This document shows positions 1 through 9,097 of a DNA stretch of 64,000 nucleotides, one piece after another. The DNA comes from Bradyrhizobium sp. ARR65. Its GTDB lineage: Bacteria; Pseudomonadota; Alphaproteobacteria; Rhizobiales; Xanthobacteraceae. Made by a program: the position numbers and the translations under genes. Positions within the stretch are counted from its first letter, which is position 1. Every line of letters starts with the position of its first letter. Where the stretch lies: the NCBI RefSeq assembly GCF_000472385.1, contig NZ_AWZU01000002.1, positions 310,001 to 374,000 on the forward strand, written 5' to 3'. The notes beneath the pieces are model-generated. The model did not search any database. It was not told the DNA's origin and was given only the letters and a program-made list of their open reading frames with translations.

Positions 1-2
1 TC

Positions 3-383
3 GTCTGGAATCTCGCGACCATGGACCTCGCCAGGCAGATGAACGCGACGGCGGCCCACGTCGCCCGTGATGTCGACGAATTCGGCATCGCCGGGCTGAC
101 GCCGGTACCCTGCAAACTCGTCAACGTGCCGCGCGTCGCCGAGAGCCCAGTCGCCTTCGAGTGCAAGCTGTCACAGATCATTCAGCTCCAGGGCGCCGAC
201 GGCAGCAAGGCCGAGGCTTGGCTGACGCTCGGCGAAGTCGTCGCCGTCCATATCGATAAGGCCTTCATCAAGGACGGCGTCTACCAGACCGCGCTGGCAC
301 GCCCCATCGTCCGCGCCGGCCGACGCGGCGACTATTTCGAGATCCGCCCCGAGGCCATGTTCGAAATGCCGCGTCCCGATTGA
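3..383 (+). CDS. Flavin reductase-like protein, C-terminal part (5' end outside window)
   Basis: The frame is open from base 3 to the TGA at 381-383 and reads V-W-N-L-A-T before the first ATG at 21, so the gene begins upstream of the window. Residues such as NATAAHV, DEFGIAGLTP and PRVAESPVAFECKL match the FMN-binding split-barrel family (flavin reductase-like or DIM6/NTAB type), where this stretch follows the FMN site. Members reduce or bind flavin, or act as flavin-dependent oxidoreductases; the substrate cannot be told. The ATG at 21 is probably internal because homologues continue upstream in the same frame. Confidence 0.75.
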   Translation, partial: VWNLATMDLARQMNATAAHVARDVDEFGIAGLTPVPCKLVNVPRVAESPVAFECKLSQIIQLQGADGSKAEAWLTLGEVVAVHIDKAFIKDGVYQTALARPIVRAGRRGDYFEIRPEAMFEMPRPD

Positions 384-709
384 TGGTCTGAGCCGGTGCT
401 CACTCCTCTCGCTCTCCCCGTTCTTCATGGGAACAGGGGCGGGGTGAGAGGCTCTCTCCACGAGCACAATTGGAGGAGAAAGCCCCTCACCCGGATCGCA
501 TCTAACGATGCGATCCGACCTCTCCCCACGGGCGGGGCGAGGTAAAGGGAATCCGGAACTCGGGGCAAAATGCCTCGTTATTGCTCGATCAATTTCAGTT
601 TATTTTCAGTGCGAACGGCCGCCTGATTTTTTGGCCTTTTCGTTACAGAAGGTTCTGCCGAACATCGACTGACATCGCGCCGTTGCTCGCAACCGTTAGG
701 GACATCGCC
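384..709. repeat. Intergenic region with a palindromic repeat
   Basis: There is no convincing gene here. Bases about 410-545 carry a repeat block with CTCACCCGGATCGCATC, the hairpin GGATCGCATC-TAAC-GATGCGATCC and CGGGGCGAGGT. A related block lies at 59790-59905 after ilvB, with the same 'gggtgaggggctctctcca' and 'ggggcgaggt' words. This looks like a dispersed intergenic element. The stretch from 560 to 700 is less GC-rich and probably holds the promoter of the fatty-acid operon, but no clear -35/-10 pair can be named. Confidence 0.5.
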
Positions 710-2980
710 ATGAGCTCCTTTCGCCGCGACTTCATGACCAAGCCGATCTTTTCCCTGGCGCGCAAGGCGCTGCCGTCGATGTCCGACACCGAGCGCGAAG
801 CACTGGAGGCGGGCGACGTCTGGTGGGACGCCGAGCTCTTCACCGGCGAGCCGGACTGGCAGAAGCTGTTGAACTATCCCCAGGCCACGCTCGCGGACGA
901 AGAGAAAGCTTTCCTCAACGGCCCGGTCGACGAGCTCTGCGCCATGCTCGACGAGTGGAAGATCAACTGGGAATGGCGCGACCTGCCGAAGGAGGCCTGG
1001 GACTTCATCAAGGAGAAGAAATTCTTCGGCATGATCATTCCGAAGGAGTATGGCGGGCTCGGCTTTTCGCCCTATGCGCATTCGGAAGTGGTGCGCAAGC
1101 TCTCCTCACGCTCGCTGACTGCCGCTGTCACGGTGATGGTGCCCAATTCGCTCGGCCCCGGCGAACTCTTGCTGCGCTTCGGCACCAAAGAGCAGCGGGA
1201 AAAATGGTTGCCGCGGCTGGCTGACGGCCGCGACATTCCCTGCTTCGGCCTGACCAGCCCTGAGGCTGGCTCCGACGCCGCTGCGATGGTCGACACCGGC
1301 ATCATCTGCAAGGGTGATTTTGAAGGCCGCGAGGTGCTTGGCATAAGGCTCAATTGGCACAAACGCTACATCACGCTGGGGCCCGTGGCGACGCTTCTGG
1401 GCCTCGCCTTCAAGGCCTGCGATCCCGATCATCTCCTAGGTGCGAAGGAAGAGCTCGGAATTACCGTCGCGCTGATCCCGACGCATCTTCCCGGCGTCGA
1501 GATCGGCCGCCGCCATCTTCCGGCGATGCAGGTCTTTCAGAACGGCCCGAACCGGGGCCGCGATGTGTTCATTCCGCTCGACTACGTCATCGGCGGCAAG
1601 GACCGATTGGGCCAGGGCTGGAAGATGCTGATGACGGCGCTCGCCGCCGGCCGCGGCATCTCGCTGCCCTCGCTCTCAGCCGCCGGCGCCGCCTACGCCG
1701 CGCGTACCACTGGCGCTTACGCCCGCATCCGCGAGCAGTTCGGGATCGCCATCGGCAAGTTCGAAGGCATCGAGGAGCCGCTCGCCCGCATCGCCGGCAC
1801 GGCTTACCTGCTCGATGCCGCGCGGCGGCTCACCTGCGCCGCCCTTAACGAGGGACATCATCCCGCGGTCATCTCCGGCATCATGAAGCTGCAGGCGACT
1901 GACCGGATGCGGATCGTGATCGACGACGCTATGGACATCCATGGCGGCAAGGCCATCATCGATGGCCCGCAGAACTATCTCGGCAATCTCTATCGGTCGG
2001 TGCCGGTCGGCATCACAGTGGAAGGCGCCAATATCCTGACACGCAACCTGATCGTGTTCGGGCAGGGCGCGATCCGCGCGCATCCCTATCTCCTGGAGGA
2101 GATGAATGCGTTGGGTGAGGAGGATCGGGATCGCGGGCTCGATGCGTTCGATTACGTGCTCTGGAAGCATGTGGGCCACAGCTTCATGACGCTGCTCCGC
2201 GCCTGGGGCCGGAGCTGGACGTTCGGCTTGTTTGCGCCCGCCCCGGATGCCGGCGCCGCGACCGGCTTCTATCGCCAGCTCTCGCGTTATGCATCGGCGT
2301 TCGCGCTCTGCGCCGACGTGGCGCTGCTCACGCTCGGCGGCGCCTTGAAACGCAAGGAAATGCTGTCGGCGCGTTTTGGTGACATTCTCTCTGAGCTTTA
2401 CCTGCTCTCCGCCGCGTTGAAGCGCTGGCACGACGAGGGCCGGCAGCAAGAGGATTTCCCGCTGCTGCAATGGTGCATGGCGACCGGTTTCAAGACCATC
2501 GAGAACCGCTTTGCGGAGATTCTCGCCAACCTGCCCAACCGGTTAGTGGGCGCTATGTTGAAATTCCTGATCCAGCCGTTCGGCGCGCGCGTGCTTGGCC
2601 CCTCCGACCGCATCATCCATCAATGCGCGCAGATCATCCTGACGCCGTCGGCCGCGCGCGACCGGCTCACGCCTGATCTCTCGTATGTCGAGGATGACGG
2701 CGGGCGGGCGCGGCTGGAAAAGGCGTTATCGCTGGTTGTCGCCGCCGAGGATGCGTCCAGGAAGATGCGCGCCGCGCGGCTGCATGACCGGCACGAAGCG
2801 CTGAAGCGCGGTGTCATCACCCAGCTAGAGGCCGACAAGCTCGCCGCTGCGCATGACGCGGTGGCGAAGGTCATCGAGGTCGACGATTTCGCGCCCGAGG
2901 CGTTGTCGCCGATTTACAAGAAGAGCGCCGACGTGCATCAGTTCTTCCAGGAGCTGGGTGAGCAAAGGGCGGCGAGCTGA
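710..2980 (+). CDS. fadE: FadE-type acyl-CoA dehydrogenase
   Basis: This 756-residue protein would carry out the first step of beta-oxidation, oxidation of acyl-CoA to trans-2-enoyl-CoA with FAD. The size fits the long FadE branch, about 800 residues, not the usual 380-residue dehydrogenases. It has the acyl-CoA dehydrogenase core (FGLTSPEAGSD near residue 215, HGGKAIIDG near 410) and a long C-terminal extension of the FadE type. The frame is open from 581, but the ATG at 710 (MSSFRRDF), after AGGGACATCGCC, fits best; ATG 737 is an alternative. The stop overlaps the thiolase start by one base, so translation is probably coupled. The symbol is given by family and operon context. Confidence 0.85.
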   Translation: MSSFRRDFMTKPIFSLARKALPSMSDTEREALEAGDVWWDAELFTGEPDWQKLLNYPQATLADEEKAFLNGPVDELCAMLDEWKINWEWRDLPKEAWDFIKEKKFFGMIIPKEYGGLGFSPYAHSEVVRKLSSRSLTAAVTVMVPNSLGPGELLLRFGTKEQREKWLPRLADGRDIPCFGLTSPEAGSDAAAMVDTGIICKGDFEGREVLGIRLNWHKRYITLGPVATLLGLAFKACDPDHLLGAKEELGITVALIPTHLPGVEIGRRHLPAMQVFQNGPNRGRDVFIPLDYVIGGKDRLGQGWKMLMTALAAGRGISLPSLSAAGAAYAARTTGAYARIREQFGIAIGKFEGIEEPLARIAGTAYLLDAARRLTCAALNEGHHPAVISGIMKLQATDRMRIVIDDAMDIHGGKAIIDGPQNYLGNLYRSVPVGITVEGANILTRNLIVFGQGAIRAHPYLLEEMNALGEEDRDRGLDAFDYVLWKHVGHSFMTLLRAWGRSWTFGLFAPAPDAGAATGFYRQLSRYASAFALCADVALLTLGGALKRKEMLSARFGDILSELYLLSAALKRWHDEGRQQEDFPLLQWCMATGFKTIENRFAEILANLPNRLVGAMLKFLIQPFGARVLGPSDRIIHQCAQIILTPSAARDRLTPDLSYVEDDGGRARLEKALSLVVAAEDASRKMRAARLHDRHEALKRGVITQLEADKLAAAHDAVAKVIEVDDFAPEALSPIYKKSADVHQFFQELGEQRAAS

Positions 2981-4263
2981 TGGCGCGGCCAGTCTTTATC
3001 ATCGACGGCAGCCGGACGCCGTTTCTGAAAGCGCGTTCGGGGCCGGGGCCGTTCACGCCGGTCGATCTTGCCGTGCAAGCGGGGCGGCCGCTGCTGGCAC
3101 GCCAACCCTTTGCACCATCCGCTTTCGATCAGGTCATTCTCGGCTGCGTCAACGTCATTGCGGACGAAATGAATCCGGCCCGTGTCGCAGCGCTGCGGCT
3201 CGGCATGGGCGAGGCCATGGTCGCCTTCACGCTGCAGATCAATTGCGGCTCGGGCATGCAGTCGATCGACACCGGCTATCGCTATATTCGCGAAGGCAAC
3301 GCCAATCTGATCCTGGCTGGCGGTACGGAAGCGCTGAGCTATGCACCACTGGTCTGGTCGCAACAGGGGGTGCGCTGGTTCGCAGGCTTCGCGACCGCGA
3401 AGAGCCTGGGTGCCAAGATCGCGGCCGCGCTCAAGCTGCGGCCGAACTATTTCAAGCCGATCATCGGGCTGGAGCGCGGCCTTACCGATCCGATCACCGA
3501 ACTCAACATGGGGCAGACGGCGGAAGTCGTCGGCCATCTTTTCGGCGTCACGCGTGCGCAAGCGGATAGCTACGCCGCCGAGAGTCATCAGCGCCTTGCC
3601 AGGGCGCAAGCGGAAGGTTTCTTGAAAGGCGAGGTCGAGACCGCCTTCGCACGCGACGGCAAGTTCTACGACCGTGATGACGGCGTGCGGCCTGACTCGA
3701 CGGCGGAGACGCTTTCGAAACTGCGGCCGGTGTTCGAGCGACCCTGGGGCCAGGTCACCCCCGGTAATTCATCTCAGATCACCGACGGCGCTTCGTGGGT
3801 GATCCTCGCTTCCGAGGATGCTGTTGCAAAATATGGGCTGACGCCGAAGGCCGTAATCCTCGACAGCCAGTGGTCGGCGCTCGATCCGTCGATCATGGGT
3901 TTGGGCCCGGTATTGTCGTCCGCCGAACTGCTCAAGCGCAACGAGTTGACGCTGCAGGATATCGAAACCTGGGAGTTGAACGAGGCCTTTGCCGCGCAGG
4001 TGCTCGGCTGTCTTGCCGCCTGGAACGACGACAAATTCTGTCGCGAGGTACTGGGCCTCGATAGCGCGGCCGGCCAGATCGACCGCGCCAGGCTGAATGT
4101 CGACGGCGGGGCCATCAGCCTTGGGCATCCCGTGGGCACCTCGGGCAATCGCATCGTGCTGCACCTCGTCAATGCGATGAAGCGGCTGGGCACACGGCGC
4201 GGCATCGCCACCGAATGCATCGGCGGCGGGCTGGGCGGCGCGATGCTGATCGAGACGGTGTGA
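2980..4263 (+). CDS. fadI: Acetyl-CoA C-acyltransferase (thiolase, FadA/FadI type)
   Basis: This 427-residue thiolase would cleave 3-ketoacyl-CoA with CoA in the last step of beta-oxidation. The nucleophile is Cys89 in INCGSGMQS; the acid-base residues are His383 in GHPVG and Cys413 in ECIGGGLGG. Length and motifs fit a complete degradative thiolase, as do its partners: it starts on the last base of the fadE stop and is followed after two bases by a FadJ-type enzyme. FadA versus FadI cannot be decided from sequence alone, although length favours the FadI side. A biosynthetic thiolase is less likely in this operon. Confidence 0.85.
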   Translation: MARPVFIIDGSRTPFLKARSGPGPFTPVDLAVQAGRPLLARQPFAPSAFDQVILGCVNVIADEMNPARVAALRLGMGEAMVAFTLQINCGSGMQSIDTGYRYIREGNANLILAGGTEALSYAPLVWSQQGVRWFAGFATAKSLGAKIAAALKLRPNYFKPIIGLERGLTDPITELNMGQTAEVVGHLFGVTRAQADSYAAESHQRLARAQAEGFLKGEVETAFARDGKFYDRDDGVRPDSTAETLSKLRPVFERPWGQVTPGNSSQITDGASWVILASEDAVAKYGLTPKAVILDSQWSALDPSIMGLGPVLSSAELLKRNELTLQDIETWELNEAFAAQVLGCLAAWNDDKFCREVLGLDSAAGQIDRARLNVDGGAISLGHPVGTSGNRIVLHLVNAMKRLGTRRGIATECIGGGLGGAMLIETV

Positions 4264-4265
4264 TC

Positions 4266-6359
4266 ATGGACTCGAGGGTAATGGACGTTCTCGCCGACCG
4301 CATGCTCGCGCTGGGCCCAGCGCCTGCACCCGGCCCCTACCGCCATTTCAAGCTGACGCGCGATGGCGACGGTATCGCCTGGCTGTTGTTCGACCGCGAG
4401 GGCGCCAGCGCCAACACGCTTTCCGCCGAGGTGATGGGGGAGTTCGAACAGGTGCTCACCGCTTTGGAGAGCGAACGCCCGGCGGGGCTCGTCATTCGCT
4501 CGGCGAAAAAGTCCGGCTTCATTGCGGGTGCGGATGTCAACGAATTCCGCGGCGCGAGCGATGCCGGTCCGGTTGAAGCGGCGATCATGCGGGCTCATGC
4601 GGTGATTGATCGCCTGGAAGCGCTGCGCGTGCCGAGCGTTGCCGTGATTCACGGCTTCTGCCTCGGCGGCGGCCTCGAGGTCGCGCTCGCCTGTGAGTCC
4701 CGGATTGCGATCGACAATGCGCGTTTCGGCTTTCCCGAGGTAATGCTCGGCTTGCATCCAGGCCTGGGCGGCACCGTGCGCTTCACGCGCCTCGTCAATC
4801 CGATGCAGGCGATGACCTTGATGCTGACGGGCCGGACCATCGACGCGCGGCGCGCGAAGGCGCTCGGGCTCGTCGATGCAGTGACACAGGAACGGCACGT
4901 CGCTGCCGCGGCGAGGGATGCCGTCTTCGGCCGCTTGAAACGCGCGCGGCCGGGCGTCTTGAACACGCTTCTCAACTCCGCGCCTGCGCGGGGCCTTCTC
5001 GCCTCGCGCATGCGCAAGGAGGCGGCCAAGGCAGCCTCGCCGGAGCATTACCCGGCGCCTTACGGCTTGATCGATCTCTGGGAGAAACACGGCGGCGACA
5101 AGGCCGCGATGCTTCAGGCCGAGAAGAGCTCGTTCGCGCGTTTGATGGTGACGCCGTCAGCGCAAAATCTGATCCGTGTCTTCTTTCTGCGCGAGCAGAT
5201 GAAGAAGCTCGCCGGCACTGGCAACAAAATCCGCCATGTCCACGTCATCGGTGCCGGCGCCATGGGCGGCGATATCGCGGCCTGGTGCGCGCATCAAGGC
5301 CTGCGCGTCTCGCTGGCCGACATGAAGCCGGAGCCGATCGCTTCCGCGATCAAACGCGCGAGCGATCTCTTTACAAAGATTACCCGTAAGCCGATTGAGG
5401 TCCGCGATGCCTTGGACCGGCTGGTTCCGGATCTGGACGGCGAGGGCGTGCGCAACGCGGACCTCATCATCGAGGCGGTCCCGGAAAAGCTGGAGCTGAA
5501 ACAGAAGGTCTACGCCGCGCTGGAGCCGCGGATGAAGCCAAGCGCGATCCTCGCCACCAACACCTCCAGCATTCCGCTGCAGGATCTGCGCACGAGTCTG
5601 CAAAGGCCGGAGCGCTTGCTCGGCCTGCATTTCTTCAATCCCGTCTCGAGGCTGCAATTAGTCGAAGTGGTGAGCCATGACGGCACCGACAGCGAGCTGT
5701 TGAAACAAGCGCTTGTCTTTGTCGGCGCCATCGATCGCCTCCCGCTACCGGTGAAGAGCTCACCCGGCTTTCTCGTCAACCGCGCGTTGACGCCCTACAT
5801 GCTGGAAGCGATGCTGATGCTGGATGAAGGCGTCGACAAGGGCGCCATCGATGCGGCCGCGGAAAAATTCGGCATGCCGATGGGACCGATCGAACTCGCC
5901 GACCGGGTCGGACTCGATATCTGCCTCGATGTTGGCGACATGCTGCGTTCGAAATTCGGGGACCTGCTGCCGGATGCGCCCGCCTGGCTGCGCGAAAAGG
6001 TCATCAGGGGTGAGTTGGGGCGCAAGAGCGGCAAGGGCTTCTATTTCTGGAAGGAAGGCAAGGCCGACAAGTCGCAAGCTGGGCCGAACGGGCCGCAGCC
6101 GACGGGCGAGATGATCGACCGCCTGATCCTGCCGATGTCGAATGTCTGCGTCGCCTGCTTGCACGAAGGTATCGTGGACAATGCCGATGCGGTCGATGGG
6201 GCCATGATTTTTGGCACGGGCTATGCCCCGTTTCGCGGCGGACCGTTGAACTATGCGCGCACGCGCGGCGTCGAGAATGTGATCGCCACACTTCGCGCGC
6301 TGTCGCAAAAGTTCGGCGGTCGGTTCTTGCCCGACGCGGGCTGGGAGACCTTTAAATGA
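4266..6359 (+). CDS. fadJ: Bifunctional enoyl-CoA hydratase / 3-hydroxyacyl-CoA dehydrogenase (FadJ/FadB type)
   Basis: This 697-residue multifunctional enzyme joins a crotonase-type hydratase (about residues 25-200) to an NAD-binding 3-hydroxyacyl-CoA dehydrogenase. Hydratase glutamates are at 138 (CLGGGLEVA) and 158 (FGFPEVMLG). The dehydrogenase part has the Rossmann motif GAGAMGG near residue 337, then LHFFNPVSRLQLVEVV and SPGFLVNR. It supplies steps two and three of beta-oxidation. The frame opens at 4215 inside the thiolase; the ATG at 4266, two bases after the thiolase stop, is the better start. The stop overlaps the next gene (ATGA). Confidence 0.87.
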   Translation: MDSRVMDVLADRMLALGPAPAPGPYRHFKLTRDGDGIAWLLFDREGASANTLSAEVMGEFEQVLTALESERPAGLVIRSAKKSGFIAGADVNEFRGASDAGPVEAAIMRAHAVIDRLEALRVPSVAVIHGFCLGGGLEVALACESRIAIDNARFGFPEVMLGLHPGLGGTVRFTRLVNPMQAMTLMLTGRTIDARRAKALGLVDAVTQERHVAAAARDAVFGRLKRARPGVLNTLLNSAPARGLLASRMRKEAAKAASPEHYPAPYGLIDLWEKHGGDKAAMLQAEKSSFARLMVTPSAQNLIRVFFLREQMKKLAGTGNKIRHVHVIGAGAMGGDIAAWCAHQGLRVSLADMKPEPIASAIKRASDLFTKITRKPIEVRDALDRLVPDLDGEGVRNADLIIEAVPEKLELKQKVYAALEPRMKPSAILATNTSSIPLQDLRTSLQRPERLLGLHFFNPVSRLQLVEVVSHDGTDSELLKQALVFVGAIDRLPLPVKSSPGFLVNRALTPYMLEAMLMLDEGVDKGAIDAAAEKFGMPMGPIELADRVGLDICLDVGDMLRSKFGDLLPDAPAWLREKVIRGELGRKSGKGFYFWKEGKADKSQAGPNGPQPTGEMIDRLILPMSNVCVACLHEGIVDNADAVDGAMIFGTGYAPFRGGPLNYARTRGVENVIATLRALSQKFGGRFLPDAGWETFK

Positions 6360-6784
6360 CGGATACGCAAGTGCGGGACCCGCTGAATGCCGCTGCCGAG
6401 CCGGGTGGTGATCTCTGCATCCGCACGCTGGCGATGCCCGCGGACACCAACGCCAATGGCGATATTTTCGGCGGTTGGCTCCTCAGCCAGATGGATGTCG
6501 GCGGCGGCGTGTTTGCATCCAAGGTCGCGAAATCGCGCACGGTGACGGTCGCGATCGAGGCGATGAACTTTCGCAAGCCGGTCTATGTCGGCGATCTCGT
6601 CTCGGTGCATGCGACACTTGTGCGCACGGGGCGCACCTCGATCACGGTGCATCTCGAAGCCTGGGTGCTCAGGCGCGAGGAGTCGCGCTCTATTCTCGTT
6701 ACCGACGGTAATTTCACCTATGTCGCGATCGACGACCATGGCCGCCCGCAACCGGTGCAGCGCGATCAGACGATCGCGACATAA
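6356..6784 (+). CDS. Acyl-CoA thioesterase, YciA-like hotdog fold
   Basis: This 142-residue protein has the acyl-CoA thioesterase signature ADTNANGDIFGGWLLSQMD near residues 27-45, followed by AIEAMNFRKPVYVGDLVS, as in the YciA/hexameric hotdog family. It hydrolyses acyl-CoA to free acid and CoA. Its start overlaps the fadJ stop, so it is the fourth gene of the beta-oxidation operon. There it could release CoA when acyl-CoA builds up, or remove poorly oxidised intermediates. Chain-length preference cannot be read from the sequence. Confidence 0.85.
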   Translation: MTDTQVRDPLNAAAEPGGDLCIRTLAMPADTNANGDIFGGWLLSQMDVGGGVFASKVAKSRTVTVAIEAMNFRKPVYVGDLVSVHATLVRTGRTSITVHLEAWVLRREESRSILVTDGNFTYVAIDDHGRPQPVQRDQTIAT

Positions 6785-6922
6785 GTGTCGGTGTGATGGC
6801 AGCCGGACGACTCTTTTGAGAAATTCCAACGTGCGCAGGTTACTGTAGCTGGCGGTTGTTCTACGGGAACGAAACCGCCCCGAATCTGTTATAAGCCCTC
6901 ACAGGGGATCTGAGAGCGGGCA

Positions 6923-7099
6923 ATGTCCGATCGCTACATTATAGAGGTTGGATCGCAGCAGGCGGGAATCGTCGTGCGCGGTCCGGACGGTTATCGTTTC
7001 TTTGCGGCATCGCCGCGCTTCCAACAACTCGAAGGTCGAATCTTCCGTACCCCACGCGATGCCGAGCGCGCCGCCGCGCGCCTGCTCGAGGCGGCGTAG
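6923..7099 (+). CDS. Small conserved-looking hypothetical protein, 58 residues
   Basis: The ATG at 6923 opens a 58-codon frame to TAG 7097-7099, preceded by GAGAGCGGGCA. It starts MSDRYIIEVG and continues with VVRGPDGYRFFAASPRF, QQLEGRIFRTP and a final AERAAARLLEAA helix. The beta-rich start, aromatic FF pair and ending on a helix look like a compact folded domain. There is no signal peptide or membrane segment. It lies alone between the fatty-acid operon and glpR. I recall similar short proteins in Bradyrhizobium but know no function. Confidence 0.6.
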   Translation: MSDRYIIEVGSQQAGIVVRGPDGYRFFAASPRFQQLEGRIFRTPRDAERAAARLLEAA

Positions 7100-7157
7100 G
7101 CGCGGCTGCGGCTGCATAGCCGGACTGCTGCAGCGCGACTTCCATCCTTAAGGCACT

Positions 7158-7235
7158 GTCATTCCGGGGCGCCGAAGGCGAACCCGGAATCTCGAGATTC
7201 CGGGTTCGATGCTTCGCATCGCCCCGAAATGACGG
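7158..7235. repeat. Palindromic repeat, XhoI-core family, copy 1
   Basis: The element starts GTCATTCCGGGGC and ends GCCCCGAAATGACGG, so its ends are inverted copies. In the middle is CCCGGAATCTCGAGATTCCGGG, a palindrome around CTCGAG. The same layout recurs near 18780, 20169, 53809, 55604, 57533 and 61004 in this window. It could fold into a long hairpin in RNA and lies between the 58-residue gene and glpR. Confidence 0.85.
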
Positions 7236-7320
7236 CGCATGAATTGACGACGGAGCGAGGATTGACCCGGCTCTTAAACCGCCGCTACCTTAAGCCGCAC
7301 AACCGCGACAAGGTAACGCC

Positions 7321-8172
7321 GTGACCGGCCTGACCCACCGCCAATCGGAAATCCTCAACCTCGCGCGTGCCTCGGGCCGGGTGATGGTGGAGGAGCTCGC
7401 GCGCCGCTTCGAGGTCTCGGCGCAGACCATTCGCAAGGACCTCAACGATCTCTGCGAACAGCGTTCGCTGACGCGCATTCACGGCGGCGCCATCATCGCG
7501 TCCGGCGTGGAAAACCTCGCTTACGAGGCGCGCCGCTTTGTCGCGGCCGAGGAGAAGAAGGCGATCGGGGCGGCGGCCGCGGCGCTGATCCCGAACGGCT
7601 GCTCGCTCTTCATCAATATCGGCACCACTACGGAAGAAGTCGCAAGCGCGCTCACCTCGCATGAGGGCCTGCTCGTGATCACCAACAACCTCAACGTCGC
7701 GATGCTGCTCTACCGCCATCCGCGCATCGAGGTGATCGTGGCGGGCGGTGCGGTGCGTCGCGCCGACGGCGCCGTCGTCGGCTCGACCGCAACGCAACTG
7801 ATCGGCCAGTTCAAGGTCGACTATGCCATCATCGGCGCATCGGCCATCGACGAGGAGGGGGCTCTGCTCGACTTCGACTATCGCGAAGTGCAGGTGGCGC
7901 AAGCCATCATCGCCAATGCGCGCAGCGTCATCCTGGTCGCCGACTCCACCAAGTTCACCCGCAGCGCGCCGGTGCGCATCGCCCATATCAGCCAGATCCA
8001 GACCTTCGTCACGGACCAGCCGTTGCCAGCGGGGCTGGCCAATATCTGCCATTCCCGCGGTATCCAGGTGATTGAAGCGATGCCAAAACGCGCGGCGGAT
8101 GTCGAGGAGGCGGCCGAAACGAGCGAGGCAGGAGAAGGCGCCGAGCCGTCGCCAGTGGTGCGGTTGCGATAG
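7321..8172 (+). CDS. glpR: DeoR-family transcriptional regulator, GlpR-like
   Basis: This 283-residue protein has an N-terminal DeoR winged helix-turn-helix (residues about 5-58; MVEELARRFEVS, TIRKDLNDLCEQ, RIHGGAI) and a C-terminal sugar-phosphate sensing domain (FINIGTTTEEVASAL, ITNNLNVA, VVGSTATQ). GlpR proteins repress glycerol genes and are released by glycerol-3-phosphate. The start is GTG at 7321, with AAGG ten bases before it. The following glpD-STPQUV operon and the TTTCGTTTTCG operator-like cluster at 9004-9059 support the assignment. A gene on the opposite strand separates it from glpD. The tail, from about 255, is acidic and probably disordered. Confidence 0.82.
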   Translation: MTGLTHRQSEILNLARASGRVMVEELARRFEVSAQTIRKDLNDLCEQRSLTRIHGGAIIASGVENLAYEARRFVAAEEKKAIGAAAAALIPNGCSLFINIGTTTEEVASALTSHEGLLVITNNLNVAMLLYRHPRIEVIVAGGAVRRADGAVVGSTATQLIGQFKVDYAIIGASAIDEEGALLDFDYREVQVAQAIIANARSVILVADSTKFTRSAPVRIAHISQIQTFVTDQPLPAGLANICHSRGIQVIEAMPKRAADVEEAAETSEAGEGAEPSPVVRLR

Positions 8173-8305
8173 TCGCAAAGTAGACTGCCTAGGTCGATCG
8201 CGAACGCTCAGGCTGGTCCGTCGCCCTGACCAGCGACAAACGGCGAAGCCGTTTGCGCGGGGATGACGGGGTGAGCGCGCCGCGGCGGCAAATGGGGGGA
8301 CCCGG

Positions 8306-8797
8306 TCAACTATGATCCGGCGTCTTCGCCGCGGTCCCGACGGCAGCGGCGGCATCTTTCGCGATCTCGGTGTCGGTTTCCTTGCTCATGCCCGCGATGC
8401 CGACAGCGCCGACGACCTCGCCATTGACGCGCACCGGCATGCCGCCACGCAACGACATGATGCCGGCGGTGACGAAGGCCGTCCGGCCCTGGTTGATGTT
8501 GTCCTCAATCTCCGCCGTCGGCCGTTGCAGCCGCGCCGCGGTGCGCGCCTTCTCGATCGCAAGCTCCGCGCTGGCCGGGCGAACGCCGTCCATGCGCGTA
8601 AACGCCAGCAAGTCGCCGGCGGGGTCGACGACAGCGACGGCCGAAGGCGCCTTGCGCTGCTCGGCAAGCGCCTTGGCTGCCTGTAGCACCTTTTCGGCGC
8701 CGGCCTGGTCGAGGGTCCTGACCTGGATGGTCCGTGCAGCCGCCGAGACGGCAAGAATGGCGGCCAATAGTCCGACGCTGGTGGCAAGTTTCGTCAT
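8306..8797 (-). CDS. GlcG/HbpS-family protein with signal peptide
   Basis: This 163-residue protein starts MTKLATSVGLLAAILAVSAAA, a signal peptide with likely cleavage near residue 22. The rest has the GlcG/HbpS (DUF336) plan: AEQRKAPSAVAVVDPAGDLLAFTRMDG, then GGMPVRVNGEVVGAVGIAG. HbpS in Streptomyces binds haem; GlcG belongs to glycolate loci; most members lack a proven role. ATG 8797 is preferred to the longer open frame because it begins the signal peptide. It is convergent with glpR and divergent from glpD, so it may share the glpD control region. Confidence 0.75.
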   Translation of the reverse strand: MTKLATSVGLLAAILAVSAAARTIQVRTLDQAGAEKVLQAAKALAEQRKAPSAVAVVDPAGDLLAFTRMDGVRPASAELAIEKARTAARLQRPTAEIEDNINQGRTAFVTAGIMSLRGGMPVRVNGEVVGAVGIAGMSKETDTEIAKDAAAAVGTAAKTPDHS

Positions 8798-9003
8798 GGC
8801 GATCTGATCTTCGAGAGTTGGAGTTCGGCGGGAGGGCGTTGCTGCCGCTGGCACGCAGCTTCGCGCTGCACTGCAGCAGGTAACAAGCAAACGAGCAGGG
8901 CGCTCATCACGCTTGAGTGTGCGGCCGTTTCCCGCCTTTCCTGGCCCCGTTCTCTCCGGCTCCTACTTTCGTCTTAACCCACGCACCCTTCGCAAATGCA
9001 GCA

Positions 9004-9059
9004 TTTCGTTTTCGCTTGCTTTCGTTTTGTTTGTGATTTACCGAAAAGCGAAAGTGAAA
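9004..9059 (+). promoter_or_regulatory. Candidate GlpR operator cluster upstream of glpD
   Basis: The block contains TTTCGTTTTCGCTT at 9004-9017, TTTCGTTTTG at 9020-9029 and the inverse CGAAAAGCGAAAGTGAAA at 9042-9059. The repeated TTTCG/CGAAA half sites stand in both direct and inverted order, starting 94 bases before the glpD start. The known E. coli GlpR operator also contains TTCG/CGAA half sites. That GlpR binds here is inference from motif and position. Confidence 0.55.
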
Positions 9060-9097
9060 TCGCCAAATCGAACGGCGAGCGCCGGGGGAAGCGTCTT

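Noticed and set aside
3774..5090. 438-residue minus-strand frame across the thiolase and fadJ
   Set aside because: It is antisense to two well-supported enzymes and is Arg/His-rich, as frames mirrored from coding GC-rich DNA are.
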